Source: Egibacteraceae bacterium (GTDB taxonomy: Bacteria; Actinomycetota; Nitriliruptoria; Euzebyales; Egibacteraceae). From it: 64,000 bases of DNA. A model generated the notes under the pieces. It was not told the origin of the DNA. It saw only the letters and a program-made list of their open reading frames with translations, and searched no databases. The DNA lies in contig JAUJMS010000009.1 in the NCBI GenBank assembly GCA_030446745.1, positions 38,429-102,428 on the forward strand, given 5' to 3'. The translations under genes were made by a program, and so were the position numbers. How positions within the stretch are numbered: position 1 is the first letter of the stretch; each line of letters opens with the position of its first letter. This document shows, piece after piece, positions 30,640-40,507 of this stretch.

Positions 30640-31368
30640 TCACGCCCCGGGGGGCGACGGCTCGAAGCGGAAGCCGACGCCGCGCACCGTCGTGACGTAG
30701 CGCGGGTCGGCCGCGTCGTCACGCAGCTTGCGCCGCAGCCACGACACGTGCATGTCGAGCGTCTTGGTCGAGCCGAACCAGTTGGTGTCCCACACCTCGG
30801 TCATGATGCGCTCGCGGTCCACGACCGTGCCGGCCTCGGCGACGAGCAGCCGCAGCAGGTCGAACTCCTTGGGCGACAGCTCCAGCTCCTCGTCGCCGCG
30901 CCACGCCCGCCGCGCATCGACGTCGACGCGCACGTCCTGAGCGGTGACGGTGCGGTGAGCCCGCGCCCCGGCGGCCGGCGGATCGGTCGCGGCGGCGCGG
31001 CGCAGCAGGGCGCGCAGGCGCGCGAGCAGCTCCGCCAGGCGGAACGGCTTGGTGACGTAGTCGTCGGCGCCGGCGTCGAGGCCGACGACGACGTCGGCCT
31101 CGGAGGTGCGAGCGGTCAGCATGAGCACCGGCGTGCCGGGGGCGGTCGCGCGCAGCCGGCGGCACACCTCGACGCCGTCGACGTCCGGCAGGCCGAGGTC
31201 GAGCACCACCGCGCCGACCCCTTCGGCCGCGCGTGCCAGCGCGTCGGCGCCCGTCGCGACGCGCACGACGTCGTGGCCGTCGCTGCGCAGGGCGGCGGCC
31301 AGCGGCGTCGCGATGCCGTCGTCGTCCTCGACGAGCAGGACGGGCAGCGCCGGCGTGGTCGTGGTCAC
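30640..31368 (-). CDS. OmpR-family response regulator
   Basis: PVLLVEDDDGIATPLAAAL; GAVVLDLGLPDVDG; GADDYVTKPF; C-terminal wHTH (KEFDLLRLLVAEAGTVVDRERIMTEVWD). Confidence 0.94.
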   Translation of the reverse strand: MTTTTPALPVLLVEDDDGIATPLAAALRSDGHDVVRVATGADALARAAEGVGAVVLDLGLPDVDGVEVCRRLRATAPGTPVLMLTARTSEADVVVGLDAGADDYVTKPFRLAELLARLRALLRRAAATDPPAAGARAHRTVTAQDVRVDVDARRAWRGDEELELSPKEFDLLRLLVAEAGTVVDRERIMTEVWDTNWFGSTKTLDMHVSWLRRKLRDDAADPRYVTTVRGVGFRFEPSPPGA

Positions 31369-31502
31369 GGCGTGTTCCTGCCCGCGGAGGCGCGGCGGCG
31401 CACCGGCTTTGGGCAGATCTTTGCCCCACGGCGACCGGAGCTTGGTACAGCGCCTCCTAGCGTGGCCGTCGAGCTGTTCCATACGTTGCGAAGGAGACTG
31501 CG

Positions 31503-32735
31503 ATGCCCACGCTGCACCCCACGGTCAACCCGGACGTCGACGCCAGGCCCGCGACGGACCCGACCGGCGGCGCCGTCACGGGCCTGGGTTCCTCCCTCCC
31601 CCCGCCGGCGGCACCGGCTGTTGAGGCGCCCGCCGCTGCCCGCGCCGACTGGAAGGCCGCCGCCGTCGCGGCCGTCGTCGCCGCGGTCGTGGCCGCCGGC
31701 GTCAGCGCGCCGCTCGCCGGGCTGATGGTCGAGCAGGCCGAGCGTGCCCGCCCCGCCGCGACGGCTGACGCCGCCCCGCAGAACACGGCCGCTGCGCCGG
31801 CGACCGCGGCCGGCGCCACGGTCGTCGACGTCGCGGAGGTCGCCGCCGCGGTGTCCCCGTCGGTCGCACGCATCGACGTCACCGGCAACGGCGGCCAAGG
31901 CTCTGGGTCTGGGTTCGTGCTGCGGGCGGACGGTCACATCCTCACCAACGCCCACGTCGTCGAGGGCGCCGAACAGATCCGCGTGACGCTGCCCGACGGC
32001 GAGTCGCGCCCCGCGGAGCTGGTCGGCGCCGACGCGTTCAGCGACCTCGCCGTCGTGCGGGTCACGGGCGCCACGGACCTTCCGGTGCCGTCCTTCGCGA
32101 CCGGTACGCCGCGCGTCGGCGAGGTCGCGGTCGCGATCGGCTCGCCGTTCGGGCTGCAGGGGTCGGTCACCGCCGGCGTGGTCAGCGCGCTCAACCGCAG
32201 CCTGCCGAACCCCGACGCCCCGCTGGTCGACCTGATCCAGACCGATGCGGCCATCAACCCCGGCAACTCCGGTGGCGCGCTGGTCAACAGCCGCGGCGAG
32301 GTCATCGGCGTGAACACGGCGATCATCTCGCGCGGCGGCGCAAACGACGGGATCGGGTTCGCGATCCCGATCGCCTCGGCGCTGCCGATCGCCGAGCAGC
32401 TCGTCGAGAAGGGTTTCGTCGAGCACGCGCAGCTCGGCATCCAGGGCCAGAACGTCGACCCGACCGTCGCCGAGCTCTACGGCCTCGGCGTCCGCGAGGG
32501 TGCCCTCGTCGTGGCCGTCGCGCCCGACAGCGCCGCCGCGGAGGCCGGCCTGCAGCGCGGCGACATCATCACGGCCATCGACGGCAAGCCGGTCACGTCG
32601 ATGGGCGAGCTGGCGGGGCGCATCCGCTCCTACGCGCCGGGTGACGCCGTGTCGCTGGACATCGTGCGCGGCGGCGAGGAACAGTCCCTCGACGTCACGC
32701 TCGACTCGGCACCCGCGGCCCGTCCGCAGGGCTGA
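31503..32735 (+). CDS. HtrA/DegQ/PepD-like trypsin-fold serine protease with PDZ domain
   Basis: GFVLRADGHILTNAHVV; AFSDLAVVRV; QTDAAINPGNSGGALVN; C-terminal PDZ; N-terminal proline-rich segment then TM. Confidence 0.93.
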   Translation: MPTLHPTVNPDVDARPATDPTGGAVTGLGSSLPPPAAPAVEAPAAARADWKAAAVAAVVAAVVAAGVSAPLAGLMVEQAERARPAATADAAPQNTAAAPATAAGATVVDVAEVAAAVSPSVARIDVTGNGGQGSGSGFVLRADGHILTNAHVVEGAEQIRVTLPDGESRPAELVGADAFSDLAVVRVTGATDLPVPSFATGTPRVGEVAVAIGSPFGLQGSVTAGVVSALNRSLPNPDAPLVDLIQTDAAINPGNSGGALVNSRGEVIGVNTAIISRGGANDGIGFAIPIASALPIAEQLVEKGFVEHAQLGIQGQNVDPTVAELYGLGVREGALVVAVAPDSAAAEAGLQRGDIITAIDGKPVTSMGELAGRIRSYAPGDAVSLDIVRGGEEQSLDVTLDSAPAARPQG

Positions 32736-33180
32736 CCTCCGGCGTCGCGCCAGGCTCCGCTGCGACGGGGCGCAGCTCGACCGGGGCCGGCTCGGCCGGT
32801 TCGCCGGCGCGGGCGAGCGCGCCGCGCAGGAGGCGGCGCAGCGCCCCATCGCCGCTGCGGCCTTCCTGCGCCGCCGCCTCGTCCCACGCGACGATGAGGC
32901 GGTTGAGGTCGCGGCTGGACAGCTCCGGCAGCAGCTCGAGGACGCGCAGGTCGAGTGTGAGATCGCTGTCGGTCGGCGCGTCGCCGCTCAGCGACCGGAC
33001 GACGTTGGCGACCAGACACCCACCCGAGTCGGTCGCCCACGAGCCGGCGACCAGCGGCAGGTCCTCACGGTCGGCGACCTGTGCGAGCGCCCGGCGGGCC
33101 GAGGCAGGAAGCTGCGCGATCGCGTTGCCGAGCCGCTCCTCGGGACCGGTCTCGCTGAACAGCCGAACCGTCTTGCGCAT
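32695..33180 (-). CDS. Hypothetical protein
   Basis: MRKTVRLFSETGPEERLGNAIAQLPASARRALAQVADREDLPLVAGSWATDSGGCLVANVV; convergent overlap with HtrA gene. Confidence 0.6.
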   Translation of the reverse strand: MRKTVRLFSETGPEERLGNAIAQLPASARRALAQVADREDLPLVAGSWATDSGGCLVANVVRSLSGDAPTDSDLTLDLRVLELLPELSSRDLNRLIVAWDEAAAQEGRSGDGALRRLLRGALARAGEPAEPAPVELRPVAAEPGATPEVSPADGPRVPSRA

Positions 33181-33284
33181 CGGGGGACCTCCCAGCCGCA
33201 TGCCGCACTGCTGGCACGAGGGTACCCAGCCGGGGCGGGTGGCGCCGCCGCTCACCACCGCAGCAAGGCGGGTGGCGCCGCCGG

Positions 33285-34040
33285 TCACCACAGCAGCCGG
33301 CCCTCCATGCCGCCGGCGACGGTCACGACCTCACCGGTGACGTGGCCGGCGGCCAGCGACGACGACAGCCACACGATCGCCCGCGCGACGTCGTCGGCGG
33401 TGGCGACCTTGCGCAGCGGCATCGTCGCGGTCACCCGCGCGACGGTGTCCTCGTCGAGGTCGCGGGCGGTCATCGGCGAGACCGTCCAGCCAGGGGCGAC
33501 GACGTTGACGCGGGCCGGAGGCGCGCTGCGCACGACCTCGTTCTTCAGCGACCGCAGCAGCCCCGTCGCGATGGCGCCCTTCGCCGCCGCGTAGTCGGCG
33601 TGGCCCGCCTCACCAAAGACGCCGGCGGTCGAGCCGACCATCACCAGCGACCCGCCCCCGGCCGCCGCGACGTGCCGCAGGTACGCCCGCGCGGTGAGGA
33701 ACGTCGCGGTGAGGTTTGCGTCGACGGTGGCGCGCCAGCGCTCCAGCGCGAGTTCGGCAACGGGCGTTTCCTCGCGCGGCCACACGCCCGCGTTCGCGAC
33801 ACAGGCGTCGAGCCGCCCCAGCGCGGCGACCGCTGCGGGCACGGCCGACACGTCGCGCAGGTCGGCCTGCAGCGCGACGCCGCCCAGCGCCGCGGCGAGC
33901 GCCTCGGCCTCGTCGCGCCGGGCGTGGTAGTGGACCGCGACGCGGGCACCCTCGGCGGCGAACGCGCGCGCCGTCGCCGACCCGATGCCGCCCGACGCCC
34001 CGGTGACGAGCACGCCGGCGCCGTCCAGTCCCAAGTCCAT
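33285..34040 (-). CDS. SDR-family oxidoreductase
   Basis: VLVTGASGGIGSATARAFAAEGARV (TGxxxGIG); DYAAAKGAI (YxxxK). Confidence 0.88.
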   Translation of the reverse strand: MDLGLDGAGVLVTGASGGIGSATARAFAAEGARVAVHYHARRDEAEALAAALGGVALQADLRDVSAVPAAVAALGRLDACVANAGVWPREETPVAELALERWRATVDANLTATFLTARAYLRHVAAAGGGSLVMVGSTAGVFGEAGHADYAAAKGAIATGLLRSLKNEVVRSAPPARVNVVAPGWTVSPMTARDLDEDTVARVTATMPLRKVATADDVARAIVWLSSSLAAGHVTGEVVTVAGGMEGRLLW

Positions 34041-34123
34041 GCGCCGCAGAATGCCAGCGGTGTCGGCACATCGTCGGCGCCGCCCGCGGGTAGGAGTCGC
34101 GCCCGACCGAGAGGAGGCGCCCC

Positions 34124-34360
34124 GTGCAGGTGCGCATCGAGTACTGCAACGTCTGAGGCTACGTGGACCAGGCCGCCGGTCTGGCGGCCGAGCTGCTCCG
34201 CGAGCACGGCTACGACATCGACGAGCTGACCCTGGTCCCGTCCGGCGGCGGGGTCTTCGAGGTCGACGTCGACGGCGAGCGGATCTACTCGAAGCGCGCG
34301 ACGGGGCGCCACGCCGAGCCGGGCGAGGTCCTGACCGCACTGCGGGCACGGCTCCCCTGA
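34124..34360 (+). CDS. Candidate SelW/Rdx-family selenoprotein (CxxU) with UGA readthrough
   Basis: RBS gaggagg, GTG 34124; VQVRIEYCNV-U-GYVDQAAGLAAELLREHGYDIDELTLVPSGGGVFEVDVDGERIYSKRATGRHAEPGEVLTALRARLP*; TGA at 34154-34156 aligns with the CxxU/CxxC position of the Rdx fold. ORF track shows only the part after the TGA. Confidence 0.85.
34171..34189 (+). promoter_or_regulatory. Candidate bacterial SECIS hairpin
   Basis: ggccgcc-ggtct-ggcggcc: perfect 7-bp stem, GGUCU loop, 14 nt after TGA. Confidence 0.75.
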
Positions 34361-34403
34361 CCCGGCTGGCGGCTGCGCTGTTCCGCCGGCCGGCTGCGCT
34401 ACG

Positions 34404-35108
34404 GTGACGGCCATGCTGCCCGCGAGCCAGCGCCGCAACATCGTCTACAAGCACGGCCGGCGGCGGCGGTTGCCCGACGTCCCCGGCTTGCGCCACGAGC
34501 GGCGCTGGTGGGACGACGGGGCGGTCGTCGCGGGCGTCGACGAGGTGGGCCGCGGGGCGTGGGCGGGCCCGGTCACCTACGCCGCAGTGGTCCTGCCCAG
34601 CGACCGGCGGATGTACAAGCTGCGCGACTCGAAGGTTCTCGACGCCCAGCGCCGCAGCGAGCTCGCCGAGCGCATCCGTGACTTCGCGCTCGGCGTCGGC
34701 ATCGGGTCGGCGAGCAACGCCGAGATCGACGCCCTCGGCATGACCGCCGCGATCCTGCTGGCTGCCCGCCGCGCCGTCGACGCCCTCCCCGTACGCCCCG
34801 ACGTGTGCCTGCTCGACGGGGCGTGGGACTTCTTGGCGGGCTACGGCACCTCCAACGAGCGCATCGTCGGGGGCGACGCCCGCTCGGCGTCGATCGCCGC
34901 CGCCTCGATCGTCGCGAAGGTCTTCCGCGACGCGCGCATGACCGAGCACTGCCCCGACTTCCCCGCCTACCGCTTCTCGTCGAACAAGGGCTACCCGTCG
35001 CCGGAACACAAGGCGACGCTGGCGAGCCTCGGCCCCTGCCCGCTGCACCGCCAGACGTGGGCGCCGGTCGTGGCGGCCGCCCGGGGGGCCACAAACCACC
35101 CGGAATGA
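34404..35108 (+). CDS. rnhB: Ribonuclease HII
   Basis: VVAGVDEVGRGAWAGPVTYAAVVLP; ARSASIAAASIVAKVFRD; NKGYPSPEH. Confidence 0.93.
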   Translation: MTAMLPASQRRNIVYKHGRRRRLPDVPGLRHERRWWDDGAVVAGVDEVGRGAWAGPVTYAAVVLPSDRRMYKLRDSKVLDAQRRSELAERIRDFALGVGIGSASNAEIDALGMTAAILLAARRAVDALPVRPDVCLLDGAWDFLAGYGTSNERIVGGDARSASIAAASIVAKVFRDARMTEHCPDFPAYRFSSNKGYPSPEHKATLASLGPCPLHRQTWAPVVAAARGATNHPE

Positions 35109-35175
35109 CTATGCTGTTCGCCACCGCGCGGCCGATCACCAAGAGGCCGGTGCTTCAGGGCGCTCCGGCCGGCTC

Positions 35176-35202
35176 GGCCGCCTGGTGACTGCGCAGGCGG
35201 CC
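35176..35202 (+). terminator. Hairpin downstream of rnhB
   Basis: ggccgcctg / caggcggcc perfect inverted repeat followed by gggccttt. Confidence 0.5.
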
Positions 35203-35439
35203 GGGCCTTTCGCTCATTCCCACACGTTTAGAGCCGGCACCGTGCGCCACTGGGACAACGAGATCCTGGCCTACTGCGCCACCCGCGCCTCGAACGTGCT
35301 CACCCGCTCGCGCGCTGGCACGCCGGCCAGCGATCGCGGCGCTGCGGTAGCAACGCGCGCAGCGTCGCTGCGCACCAGTACCGCTGTTGGAGTCAGCCAT
35401 GCGGCGACGGGACTGACGCCGCCGGAAAGGAGCACATCC

Positions 35440-35946
35440 GTGACCACGTGGTTCACATCGTCGTGGGCGACGGTCGGTTTCGTCGCCGCGAGCACCGCCG
35501 CGATCTATCTCACAACGCTTGTCGCCGTGAGGATCGCCGGGCGGCGGACGGTGTCGCAGATGTCGGCGTTTGACGTCGTCGTCACGATCGCGCTCGGGAC
35601 ACTGCTGTCGTCCACGGCCGTGTCGCCGACGCCGTCCTACGCGCACGGCGTGACCGCCCTCGTCACGTTGCTCATGCTGCAGATCGGCGTAGCAGCGATC
35701 CGTCAGCGCGTGCCGCGCCTGCGCCGGATCGTCGACTTCGCTCCTCGCGTCCTGCTACGCGACGGCCAGCCCCAGCTCGGGATGAGCCCGTTCGGTCCGC
35801 AGCTGACGCACGACGAGCTGCTCAGTCGACTGCGCCAGCGCGGCGTCCTGTCGCTGGACGACGCCGCCGTTGTGATCCTCGAGCCGAACGGCAAGGTGTC
35901 GGTCGTGCGCGCTGGCCAGGTGCCCGGAGACACATCACCGCGGTGA
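35440..35946 (+). CDS. DUF421 (YetF-like) membrane protein
   Basis: RBS ggaaaggag, GTG; VRIAGRRTVSQMSAFDVVVTIALGTLLSSTAVSP; DDAAVVILEPNGKVSV. Confidence 0.82.
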   Translation: MTTWFTSSWATVGFVAASTAAIYLTTLVAVRIAGRRTVSQMSAFDVVVTIALGTLLSSTAVSPTPSYAHGVTALVTLLMLQIGVAAIRQRVPRLRRIVDFAPRVLLRDGQPQLGMSPFGPQLTHDELLSRLRQRGVLSLDDAAVVILEPNGKVSVVRAGQVPGDTSPR

Positions 35947-35999
35947 CCTAGCGGCAGCGATGCGGCGGAAACGCGGCAGATGAGGACCTGACGCGTGTA

Positions 36000-36464
36000 G
36001 TGGCTGAAGATGAAGGCCAAAGCCCGCGGTCACCGGCGCCCACCGCGCATCGCCGCGCCTCCGGCTTCCTTGACGTGACTTTCCGCATCTTCCATGGCGT
36101 CGTCGTCGCCCACGGGCGCGGAAGCAGTACGTCGGAGCTGCTCCGGGACGTACGGGCGGATCCCTCGAAGCTCGTCCCGGACGCCAAACGAAAACTCCAG
36201 GCGTTCGGTCTGGCGCGTCACACCGCCATGGGGGCCAAACGAGGCGAAGGTCGCGGCGCCTTCGTCACGTCCGTTCTCGATGCGTTGGACGGCTTCTACG
36301 GCGACGTGGTCCAGAAATTGCGTCCGTGGTCGGCGAAGCCGCCGAAGCTCCGGCAGCCCGAACCCGAGCAAGTGGCTGAGCCGTCGGTTCCGAAGGACAT
36401 CCCTTCCACGTCGCTGTCCTCGCAAGACGGCGTTGACTTGCGGGACGCCGAGCGTCCGACCTAA
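36000..36464 (+). CDS. Hypothetical protein
   Basis: ORF MAEDEGQSPRSPAPTAHRRASGFLDVTFRIFHGVVVAHGRG...; unopposed by a better candidate. Confidence 0.5.
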   Translation: MAEDEGQSPRSPAPTAHRRASGFLDVTFRIFHGVVVAHGRGSSTSELLRDVRADPSKLVPDAKRKLQAFGLARHTAMGAKRGEGRGAFVTSVLDALDGFYGDVVQKLRPWSAKPPKLRQPEPEQVAEPSVPKDIPSTSLSSQDGVDLRDAERPT

Positions 36465-36514
36465 GGGACCGGCCGGCGTGGAATACGCGTCCGGCGGCTA
36501 GGGTTCGTCCCGAG

Positions 36515-37660
36515 ATGCAGCTGCGGCTCTACGACACCCGCACGCGGGCGGTGCGCGACTTCGTGGCCGGGCGCACCGTCCGGCTGTACGTCTGCGGGAT
36601 CACGCCGTACGACGCGGCGCACCTCGGCCACGCGTTCACCTACGTGACGTTCGACGCGCTGACCCGCTACCTCGAACACCGCGGCCATCGGGTGGTGTCG
36701 GTTCGCAACGTCACCGACGTCGACGACGACATTTTGCGCCGGGCCCGCGAACTGGGTGAGGACTACCTCGAGTTGGGACGCCGTGAGGTCGCCCGGTTCG
36801 ACCGCGACCTCGACGGGTTGGGCGTCCGCCGGCCTGACGCCGTGCCGTTGGCCACCGCGACGGTGCCGGCCATCGTCCACGCCGTGCGCGGGCTGGTCGC
36901 CGGCGGCCACGCGTACGCGCTCGACGACGGGCGGGTCTACTTCGACACGGCCGCGTCGGGACGCTTCGCCGAGCTGTCGCGCCTCGACGACGCCGAGCTG
37001 CGCACGCGGTTCGCCGCGAACGGCGGCGACCTCGACGCCCCGGGCAAGCGCGCGCGGCTGGACTTTCTGCTGTGGCAGCCGTCGGCGGACGGCGAACCGC
37101 GCTGGGACAGCGACTGGGGTCCGGGCCGTCCCGGCTGGCACATCGAGTGCTCGGTCATGGTCTCCGAGGAGCTCGGTTCGGTCGTCGACATCCACGGTGG
37201 CGGGACGGACCTCGTGTTTCCGCACCACTCCGCCGAGATGCTGCAAGCCGAGGCGCTCACCGGCCAGGGCCCGTTCGCGCGGGTGTGGATGCACGTCGCG
37301 ATGGTGGCGCTCGATGGTGTCAAGATGTCGAAGTCGCTGGGCAACCTCGTGTTCGTCGCGGACCTGCTCGAGCGGTACGAGGCCGGGGCAGTGCGGCGCT
37401 ACCTGCTCGAGCACCACTACCGCCAAGGCTGGTCGTATTCGGACGTCGCGCTGGACGAGGCGGCCGCGGGCTTCAAGCGCTGGCAGGACGCGGCCGGCGG
37501 CGACGGGGCGCGCAACGACCTCGCCGCGTCGTTCCACGCCGCGCTGTGTGACGACCTGGACACGCCGACGGCGATCGCCGTCCTCGACGCAGCGGCGGAC
37601 GCGGGAGCGGGCGCGACCGTGCGAGAGCTGGCCGCGATTCTCGGTTTCGCGGTGCGCTGA
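36515..37660 (+). CDS. MshC-like cysteine ligase / CysRS paralogue
   Basis: LYVCGITPYDAAHLGHAFTYVTFDAL (MshC-type ITPYD rather than CysRS GPTVYD); GWHIECSVMVSEELGSVVDIHGGGTDLVFPHHSAE; KMSKSLGNLV; 381 aa. Confidence 0.8.
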   Translation: MQLRLYDTRTRAVRDFVAGRTVRLYVCGITPYDAAHLGHAFTYVTFDALTRYLEHRGHRVVSVRNVTDVDDDILRRARELGEDYLELGRREVARFDRDLDGLGVRRPDAVPLATATVPAIVHAVRGLVAGGHAYALDDGRVYFDTAASGRFAELSRLDDAELRTRFAANGGDLDAPGKRARLDFLLWQPSADGEPRWDSDWGPGRPGWHIECSVMVSEELGSVVDIHGGGTDLVFPHHSAEMLQAEALTGQGPFARVWMHVAMVALDGVKMSKSLGNLVFVADLLERYEAGAVRRYLLEHHYRQGWSYSDVALDEAAAGFKRWQDAAGGDGARNDLAASFHAALCDDLDTPTAIAVLDAAADAGAGATVRELAAILGFAVR

Positions 37661-37763
37661 AAAAATTTTCTCGGGGGGAGGTGTGAGTCCCCGCGCCGCG
37701 GGCATACCTTGGGTCAACAGCAAGCGCCAGACGGACCCGCCCGCAAGCCGTCGACGTGCGCTC

Positions 37764-37791
37764 GAGGCCCCCGCCCGACCACGGGGGCCTC
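37764..37791 (+). terminator. Rho-independent-like terminator
   Basis: gaggcccccg-cccgacca-cgggggcctc followed by gtcatttct. Confidence 0.65.
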
Positions 37792-37815
37792 GTCATTTCT
37801 GGATATCGCATGGCA

Positions 37816-38292
37816 GGGTGGCCACCCCGCCGGCCAGCGTCGACGCGGTCGACCTGCGACGAGTCGAGTTGGCGCCGGTGCTCGACGCGGAGGGCAACCC
37901 GACCGCGTTCACGGTGACGACGACGCTGACCGCGCCGCCCGCCAGCGGCTACGCCTACTTCGTGTCAGCGTCGGGCGCCGGCTGCGACGGGTTGATCGTC
38001 GACCACTACCGCTTCAGCAACGGGACCGCCCGTACCCAGCTGCGCCAGTCGTGCCGTGGCGAACGCGTCACCAGCCAGCGGCTGGCCGACGCCACGGTGC
38101 GAGGCGCCACGATCACCGTGATCGTCCCGCTGGCGCTGCTGCCGGCGTCGTTGCGGCTGACGGGTGCTGGACAACGTCTACGCCTACACGCGCGGCAACA
38201 TCGGCGATGGTCCGTCGCTGTTCCCGGCGCCGCTGACGCCGGTGCAGTTCGACTCGAAAGGGGCCAGCCAGCCGTTCGCCTTCCGCGGCTGA
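37816..38292 (+). pseudogene. Frameshifted fragment of a secreted-type protein
   Basis: VDAVDLRRVELAPVLDAEGNPTAFTVTTTLTAPPASGYAYFVSASGAGCDGLIVDHYRF...LLPASLRLTG then shifts at ~38165 to VLDNVYAYTRGNIGDGPSLFPAPLTPVQFDSKGASQPFAFRG*. Confidence 0.5.
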
Positions 38293-38325
38293 CCGCGATC
38301 CCGCGCCGGCGCGGACCGCGCCACC

Positions 38326-38380
38326 AAGGGGCCTGTCACCGGCGTTGCGCTTTCGGTGCCGTCGCTGACAAGGCCGGGGG
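38326..38380. repeat. Intergenic palindromic repeat, copy 1
   Basis: gtcaccggcgttgcgctttcggtgccgtcgctgacaaggcc; 35/41 identity by eye to copy at 53693-53749. Confidence 0.7.
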
Positions 38381-38389
38381 TTTCGGGCG

Positions 38390-40064
<1,675 letters not shown>

Positions 40065-40066
<2 letters not shown>

Positions 40067-40125
40067 GCGGCATCCTCCGCAGGGTCGGTTGGAGGTCATC
40101 GTAGGCGCGGCCGGCGGCCGTGCCG
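40065..40125. repeat. Direct repeat A (with 42245-42304)
   Basis: 61 bp matching repeat B except one 1-nt indel and one substitution; contains ettA RBS region. Confidence 0.85.
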
Positions 40126-40507
40126 GGGCAGCGTCTGCCGGGCGGTTCGACGCGCGGACGATCCCGGATCGTGTTCCTCTCCTCGCGGACGACTGCCCCG
40201 AGCGTCGACCTGTCGCGGTTCGTGATCGAGTGGCGCGACGGGGAGACGACCGCCGGCGACGCGCTCGTGGCCGACGCGCCGTAGAAGCCGCGCCGTTGGC
40301 GGGCCGGCGATAACTCCCGGCGTGCCCGGCCAGCAGCACCTACTCGACCGTGGACACGCGACCGACCAGCACCTCCGGGCGCTCGACGCCGACGTCTACC
40401 GGGCGGTCAGCCCGCTGGTGTCGTGGTCGGCCTTCAACGCGGGGATCGCCCGCGGCGACAACGTCGTGGCGCTGCAGATCGTCGACCTGCCGACCGGCGC
40501 TAGCGGA

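Noticed and set aside
35130-35175. Second tRNA or tRNA-Sec near rnhB
   Set aside because: Only partial inverted repeats; no T-loop GTTCRA motif or anticodon arm.
36756-37640. Plus-strand Arg/Ser-rich ORF inside the mshC-like gene
   Set aside because: Alternate-frame artefact of high GC; the 36515 frame has all ligase motifs.
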